The notes beneath the pieces were generated by a model, which made no database searches, had not been told where the DNA came from, and saw only the letters and a program-made list of their open reading frames with translations. From Eubacteriales bacterium (GTDB lineage Bacteria > Bacillota > Clostridia > Oscillospirales > Oscillospiraceae), in the NCBI GenBank assembly GCA_030533415.1, contig JAUNJE010000001.1, positions 1 through 64,000 on the forward strand: a stretch of 64,000 nt of DNA, read 5' to 3'. The position numbers were made by a program, and so were the translations under genes. Shown here one piece after another: positions 60,081 to 64,000 of the stretch; the first letter of the stretch is position 1; each line of letters starts with the position of its first letter.

Positions 60081-60110
60081 TTGACAGCGGTTTCCTCCGT
60101 GTAGTAAAAT
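60081..60110 (+). promoter_or_regulatory. mutY promoter
   Basis: Perfect TTGACA (60081-60086) and TAAAAT (60105-60110), spacer 18, about 25 bases before the mutY GTG start. Confidence 0.7.
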
Positions 60111-60135
60111 AATCAAAATCAAGGAGGAGCCTGCC

Positions 60136-61176
60136 GTGGAAAACCATCCCATTCTCTCCCAGCTTCCCTCTGCCCTGCTTCCCTGGTACCGCGAACACCG
60201 GAGGGAGCTGCCCTGGCGGGCGGACCGGGAGCCTTATCATATCTGGCTGTCGGAAATTATGCTCCAGCAGACCCGGGTGGAGGCTGTAAAGGGCTACTAT
60301 ACCCGGTTTTTAGCGGCACTGCCTACGGTGGAAGCGCTGGCGGGCTGTGATGACGATGCCCTGCACAAGCTGTGGGAAGGGCTGGGCTACTACAGCCGGG
60401 TGCGGAATCTGAAAAAAGCCGCCCTGGTCATCATGGAGCGGCACGGGGGTGTGTTTCCCAAGGAGCATGCGGAGGTTTTGGCCCTTCCCGGCATCGGGGA
60501 TTACACGGCGGGCGCCATCTGCTCCATTGCCTATGACCTCCCCACCCCGGCGGTGGATGGGAACGTGCTGCGGGTCTTTTCCCGGCTGACAGACGATCCA
60601 TCCCCCATCGATCTGCCCGCCACGAAAAAGTCCGTTACGGAGGCCCTGGCGGCTGTCTATCCCCGGGAGGCCGGGGATTTCACCCAGGCGCTGATGGAAC
60701 TGGGGGCCACGGTTTGCGGACCGAACCGGAAGCCTGCCTGCGAAAGCTGTCCGTGTCAAGGCTTCTGTTTGGGCTGCCGGAATGGTACCGCGGAAACCCT
60801 GCCTGTCAAATCCCCCAAAAAGGAGAAGCGGCAGGAGGACCGGACAGTGTTCATTATCAGCTGTGACGGACGGTACGCCCTGGAAAAGCGGCCGGACAAA
60901 GGACTTTTGGCCGGCCTGTGGCAGTTTCCCAATGTGTCCGGGCACCTGGACACGGCGCAGGCGCTGGCAGTTGCGGAAAACATGGGGGTACAACCCAAAG
61001 AGCTTTTCCGGGAGGTCTCCAGAAAACATATTTTTACCCACATCCAATGGAATATGAAAGGAATCTATCTGGAAGCGGCCAACATGGCCGGACGGTTCCA
61101 GTGGTTCACGGAAGCGCAGATAAACACCCAGGCGGCCCTGCCTACGGCGTTCCGCCTGTTTTGGGAGGAGAGATAG
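60136..61176 (+). CDS. mutY: A/G-specific adenine DNA glycosylase
   Basis: A 346-residue base-excision repair enzyme that removes adenine paired with 8-oxoguanine. Visible: LPWRADREPYHIWLSEIMLQQTRVEAV (catalytic Glu in SEIM), helix-hairpin-helix LPGIGDYTAGAI with catalytic Asp in VDGNVLRV, [4Fe-4S] ligands in CGPNRKPACESCPCQGFC (C-x6-C-x2-C-x5-C), and a NUDIX-like C-terminus (DGRYALEKRPDKGLLAGLWQFPN) that reads 8-oxoG. Starts at GTG 60136 after AAGGAGG. Higher GC than the island, consistent with core chromosome. It is followed two bases later by a PHP gene. Confidence 0.96.
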   Translation: MENHPILSQLPSALLPWYREHRRELPWRADREPYHIWLSEIMLQQTRVEAVKGYYTRFLAALPTVEALAGCDDDALHKLWEGLGYYSRVRNLKKAALVIMERHGGVFPKEHAEVLALPGIGDYTAGAICSIAYDLPTPAVDGNVLRVFSRLTDDPSPIDLPATKKSVTEALAAVYPREAGDFTQALMELGATVCGPNRKPACESCPCQGFCLGCRNGTAETLPVKSPKKEKRQEDRTVFIISCDGRYALEKRPDKGLLAGLWQFPNVSGHLDTAQALAVAENMGVQPKELFREVSRKHIFTHIQWNMKGIYLEAANMAGRFQWFTEAQINTQAALPTAFRLFWEER

Positions 61177-61178
61177 AA

Positions 61179-61964
61179 ATGTTTGATTTTCACATTCATT
61201 CCCGGGTATCCTTCGACGGCCATGATACCGGGGAGGCAATGGCCAGGGCCGCCTTGGCGGCGGGGCTGAAGGAAATCTGCTTCACCGACCACATCGATTA
61301 TGATCCTCTGGGAACGATGCCGGACATGGCCTTCGACACATCCGTGTACAACGCCGAATATGACCGGCTGGAAGTGCCGGGGCTGAAAATCCGGCGGGGA
61401 ATGGAATTCGGGCTTTTCCCGGACAACGTCCCTCAATTCCGGGAGGATCTGAAGCGGCGGCCCTTTGACTTCGTGCTTGGCTCCATTCATTTTGTGGAAA
61501 ATCTGGACGTGTACTTTGAATCCTACTGGCGGGGAAAAACCGTTTTTCAGGCAGAGCGGCGGTTTTTGGAGCAGACTTTGGCCTGCGTCCAGGTTCACAA
61601 CGACTTTGACGTGCTGGCGCATTTGACCTACATCAGCAAGCCCCCCTGCCACCCCGCTCCCCGTCCCCTGCCCTACGCCGAGCACCGGGAGATCATCGAC
61701 GAAATTCTGCGCATTCTGGCGGAGAAGGGCAAGGGGCTGGAAATGAACACCAGCGGCTTTGACCGCTGCGGCGGATTCCTGCCCACGGAGGATTATTTCC
61801 GGCGCTTCAAGGAGCTGGGCGGCGAGATCGTCACGGTCGGCTCCGATGCCCACCGGTGCAACCGGGTGGGGCAGTATTCCCACACCGCCTGCGGTATTTT
61901 GCGTGACATCTTCGGGTACGTATGTACGTTTGAGGACCGGAAACCGGTTTTTCACAAAATGTAA
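61179..61964 (+). CDS. PHP-domain phosphatase, histidinol-phosphatase-like
   Basis: A 261-residue PHP metal-dependent phosphoesterase: DFHIHSRVSFDGHD (HxH plus further His), FTDHIDYDPLG, GMEFGLFPD, VLGSIHFVENLD, DVLAHLTYISK and VGSDAHR supply the trinuclear metal site. It resembles HisK-type histidinol phosphatases and may act in histidine synthesis or on another phosphate ester. ATG 61179 lies two bases past the mutY stop, so the two are co-translated. Confidence 0.88.
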   Translation: MFDFHIHSRVSFDGHDTGEAMARAALAAGLKEICFTDHIDYDPLGTMPDMAFDTSVYNAEYDRLEVPGLKIRRGMEFGLFPDNVPQFREDLKRRPFDFVLGSIHFVENLDVYFESYWRGKTVFQAERRFLEQTLACVQVHNDFDVLAHLTYISKPPCHPAPRPLPYAEHREIIDEILRILAEKGKGLEMNTSGFDRCGGFLPTEDYFRRFKELGGEIVTVGSDAHRCNRVGQYSHTACGILRDIFGYVCTFEDRKPVFHKM

Positions 61965-61967
61965 CCA

Positions 61968-61996
61968 CATCAGGAGGGCCGGCGGCCCTCCTGATG
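61968..61996. terminator. Bidirectional terminator hairpin
   Basis: CATCAGGAGGGCCG-GC-GGCCCTCCTGATG is a near-perfect palindrome between the convergent PHP gene and the small minus-strand gene, followed by TTTATC on the plus strand. Confidence 0.75.
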
Positions 61997-61997
61997 T

Positions 61998-62306
61998 TTA
62001 TCGAAGAAAATTGACCTCCGTCATCAGCTGCATCCCCACCACGATCCCATGGGAAAAAGCCAGCTGTTCCTGCTCCATACACAGGCCGCTGACTAACTCA
62101 AGCAGCATATCCGCGTCGGTCTCGGGAAGTGAATCCACAGCAGCATGTAAAGATGAAAACATACTGCGCAATTTTTCATTGTCGATGGAATTGTACATGA
62201 CATAGATATCGTGAAGCATCTCCATCAGGGATTTCATGGTATCTGCATATTGGCAAACGGGATGGTAGTCCAGATAGTCCAGGACTTGATCGATGTGGAT
62301 GGACAT
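61998..62306 (-). CDS. Small protein of unknown function
   Basis: A 102-residue, mostly helical acidic protein (MSIHIDQVLDYLDYHPVCQYADTMKSLMEMLHDIYVMYNSIDNEKLRSMFSSLHAAVDSLPETDADMLLELVSGLCMEQEQLAFSHGIVVGMQLMTEV). GGAGCG precedes ATG 62306; a 31-codon longer start would cross the operator. I do not recognise a family. It is divergent from an Xre regulator with a shared operator, so the pair probably form one regulated unit. Confidence 0.65.
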   Translation of the reverse strand: MSIHIDQVLDYLDYHPVCQYADTMKSLMEMLHDIYVMYNSIDNEKLRSMFSSLHAAVDSLPETDADMLLELVSGLCMEQEQLAFSHGIVVGMQLMTEVNFLR

Positions 62307-62342
62307 AAATTTACGCTCCTCTTCTTGTAGTAACGCAATTAT

Positions 62343-62383
62343 AGCACCTGATAAGGTGTTTTTCAAGCACCTTATCAGGTGCT
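62343..62383. promoter_or_regulatory. Large palindromic operator between two divergent genes
   Basis: AGCACCTGATAAGGTG (62343-62358) and its exact complement CACCTTATCAGGTGCT (62368-62383) are separated by nine bases. Each arm is itself near-palindromic (CACCTGATAAGGTG), so two operator sites for the adjacent Xre-type protein are likely. Confidence 0.8.
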
Positions 62384-62422
62384 GTGGTATATTTAGCATA
62401 TACTACAAAAAGGGGAGCCAAT

Positions 62423-62656
62423 ATGCGGGAATATGCACAACGGATTCGTAATCTGCGAATTGACCATGACAAGTCTCAAGCACAAATTGCCGTTATTCTA
62501 GGCACAACTAAGAACCAGGTCGGTAAATATGAGCGCGGTGAGCAGGAAATGCCGATCAAGCATCTTTTGACCCTATGCAACTATTATGAGGTAAGTGCCG
62601 ACTATATTTTGGGACTGCCTGAAGGGCGGCCCTATGGTTTGAGCAAAACGAAGTAA
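62423..62656 (+). CDS. Xre-family transcriptional regulator
   Basis: A 77-residue protein that is almost entirely an HTH_3 domain: YAQRIRNLRIDHDKSQAQIAVILGTTKNQVGKYERGEQEMPIKHLLTLCNYYEVSADYILGLPEGR. ATG 62423 follows AGGGGAGCCAAT. It probably binds the inverted repeats 40 bases upstream, repressing itself and the divergent gene, and resembles small repressors of phage or toxin-antitoxin type. Confidence 0.88.
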   Translation: MREYAQRIRNLRIDHDKSQAQIAVILGTTKNQVGKYERGEQEMPIKHLLTLCNYYEVSADYILGLPEGRPYGLSKTK

Positions 62657-63081
62657 TTTTCTGCGGATGAATGGGGAACGTGCTACCGACAGAGGCTTTG
62701 CTAAGCGAATCCGTTACATAGAGAGATATTTTATTTTCGCCTTTGGCTGTGCAATAACATACCGCCTGCTGCAGCAATCTCCCCGTCACGGCTTACGCTG
62801 TGCCAGCCCCTTTACATAAGGGGGCCTTGGGTGCGCTGCAATTCGGTCACGCAAAACTAACACAATCAGCATGAAGAAAATAGGACAACACGGCTCCTAA
62901 CCCGCTCCAGCTGGCGCCAGACCGCCGAAAGAAAAACTGCTCACCCGCTCAGAGCGACCGGCAGTTCACGCCGGGCCGCAAGCGCTGTTTTCCTGCGCCC
63001 AACACTATGGTGCAATATCACTTGTCCGCCCGGTATGGGCGGATGTTTTTTGTAGAAAAGCACATTTTCCGTTCAAGTCTG
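62657..63081. other. Intergenic region with a degenerate MITE-like fragment and terminator
   Basis: About 500 bases lie between the regulator and the esterase. Bases 62781-62834 (CTCCCCGTCACGGCTTACGCTGTGCCAGCCCC...) resemble a short repeat widespread in clostridial genomes; no complete inverted ends are visible. TCCGCCC-GGTAT-GGGCGGA with TTTTTT (63025-63051) is a plus-strand terminator. No coding potential seen. Confidence 0.5.
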
Positions 63082-63110
63082 TTGACAATCTGTGAATTCG
63101 GAATTATACT
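63082..63110 (+). promoter_or_regulatory. Esterase promoter
   Basis: TTGACA (63082-63087) and TATACT (63105-63110), spacer 17, about 50 bases before the esterase start. Confidence 0.8.
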
Positions 63111-63159
63111 ATACTTCATCTTGCTGATATACATACGTTTTATTGGAGGAAATCGCACA

Positions 63160-63915
63160 ATGGTCATAAAATGGGATGTCACCATTCCAAAGCTGTCCGG
63201 TGACAAACCCCGCCGGGCATATATCTGTCTGCCGGAATCCTACGAGGAGGATGAAAACAGGCGCTACCCCGTGATGTATATGTTTGACGGACATAATGTT
63301 TTTTTTGACGAGGATGCAACCTTCGGCAAATCCTGGGGTATGGCAAAGTATATGGAGGAAAGCCGGAAGGAGCTTATCATCGTTGGGGTCGAGTGCAACC
63401 ACGAGGGAAACCGCCGGTTGGTTGAGTATTCTCCCCTGACCTACCAGAACTCCGAGCATGGCAAAATCAAGGGCAAGGGCGCTGTCCTGCTGAATTGGAT
63501 GGTCAATACCCTGAAGCCCTATATTGACGAAAATTACCGCACCCTCCCCGACCGCCGGAACACCATCATCGCCGGCTCTTCCATGGGCGGCCTGATGGCC
63601 TTATACGCTGTGACGGTCTATAACCATGTGTTCCAGCGCGGCGCCTGCCTGTCCCCCAGCCTGTGGGTGGCCCCCGGCAAGGTGCTGGAAATGGTGGCCC
63701 GTGCCCATATCCGCCGGGATACCACCATTTATATGGACTACGGGGAACTGGAAATGTTCAACCACGCGGCCACTGCGGAATCCATGATCTCCACGGCTCA
63801 CCTGCTGCTGACCAAGCGGGTAAATCTGGCCTTCCGCATCGTCCCCGGCGGCAACCACTCGGAAGAATCCTGGGAGCGGCAGATCCCCATCTTTATGGAC
63901 TGCCTGGGGCTGTAA
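63160..63915 (+). CDS. Alpha/beta-hydrolase, putative esterase family
   Basis: A 251-residue serine esterase of the esterase D/Fes type: RRAYICLPESYEEDENRRYPVMYMFDGHNVFFDEDATFGKSW, nucleophile elbow AGSSMGGLMALYA (Ser about 138), an acidic residue near YMDYGELE and catalytic His in VPGGNHSEESWERQIPIFMDCLG. Likely a cytosolic ester or siderophore-type hydrolase. ATG 63160 is chosen for TTGGAGGAAATCGCACA; an earlier frame start at 63007 lies upstream of the promoter and is rejected. Confidence 0.88.
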   Translation: MVIKWDVTIPKLSGDKPRRAYICLPESYEEDENRRYPVMYMFDGHNVFFDEDATFGKSWGMAKYMEESRKELIIVGVECNHEGNRRLVEYSPLTYQNSEHGKIKGKGAVLLNWMVNTLKPYIDENYRTLPDRRNTIIAGSSMGGLMALYAVTVYNHVFQRGACLSPSLWVAPGKVLEMVARAHIRRDTTIYMDYGELEMFNHAATAESMISTAHLLLTKRVNLAFRIVPGGNHSEESWERQIPIFMDCLGL

Positions 63916-63983
63916 GGTTTTTACGGGCTTCCTTTCGCGTATTGCCTAACAAGTCATTTATTTTTATCTATAGGAGAGATAGA

Positions 63984-64000
63984 ATGGAAATTCGCTACGA
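63984..64000 (+). CDS. Start of a further gene, cut by the window end
   Basis: AGGAGAGATAGA precedes ATG 63984 with good spacing; the five visible codons read MEIRY. The product cannot be named. Confidence 0.5.

Noticed and set aside
62781..62834. Complete MITE or insertion sequence
   Set aside because: Only a short internal-looking fragment; no terminal repeats or target duplication seen.
63007..63159. Upstream 51-codon extension of the esterase with a membrane segment
   Set aside because: It runs through a terminator and a TTGACA/TATACT promoter; the ATG at 63160 has the proper ribosome binding site.
1..64000. CRISPR arrays, rRNA genes and riboswitches
   Set aside because: No regularly spaced short direct repeats, rRNA-like sequence or recognised aptamer cores were seen.

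Overview
The window looks like the chromosome of a gut Clostridium-class Firmicute, most likely Oscillospiraceae/Ruminococcaceae. This is inferred from strong AAGGAGG ribosome binding sites, consensus sigma-A promoters, a class-C group II intron, and prophage and host genes typical of that group. No 16S or taxonomic marker is present, so the assignment is an inference.

Layout. (1) 1-282: the 3' end of a host-like EFR1 (flavodoxin/ferredoxin) gene. (2) 274-2172: a group IIC intron on the minus strand, inserted just after the T-tract of the prophage endolysin terminator; its RT/maturase gene is frameshifted. (3) 2174-44411: a large HK97-type siphophage prophage, almost all on the minus strand. 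Read in transcription order from 44.4 kb leftwards it holds a sigma-like regulator, recombination/replication genes (DUF2800, DUF2815, PolA-type polymerase, VapE primase/helicase, VRR-NUC, SNF2 helicase), the DUF1492 regulator, HNH and TerS. A DNA-modification block follows (short MetK, ParB-methylase, PAPS-reductase-like protein, repeat-bearing Dcm). Next comes an accessory block (virulence-related protein, DUF4314, amidoligase, gamma-glutamylcyclotransferase), then TerL, portal, Clp protease, capsid, connectors, tail, fibre and lysis. Passenger genes interrupt the structural module: a Fic protein between HNH and TerS, a DUF4143 ATPase between the tail chaperone and tape measure, and a flavoprotein/HxlR pair between Dit and the tail endopeptidase. 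No integrase or CI-like repressor is visible.

(4) 44590-59405: a plus-strand defence island that starts at one consensus promoter. It opens with two unrecognised proteins that share an SGGNNNF beta-arch-like motif, followed by a small HTH protein and an RloC-like anticodon nuclease. Then comes a type I restriction system (HsdM, a small membrane protein, HsdS, an unknown ORF, HsdR), and finally McrB carrying an EVE-like domain and McrC. The natural reading is layered defence: type I restriction of unmodified DNA, modified-DNA restriction by McrBC, and tRNA cleavage as a back-up if restriction is subverted. The two leading genes are the best candidates for something undescribed.

(5) 59406-64000: host chromosome with tRNA-Arg(ACG), mutY, a PHP-family phosphatase, a small unknown gene divergent from an Xre regulator with a striking palindromic operator, an esterase, and the first codons of another gene.

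All calls come from reading the sequence and recalled family motifs; no database search was run.
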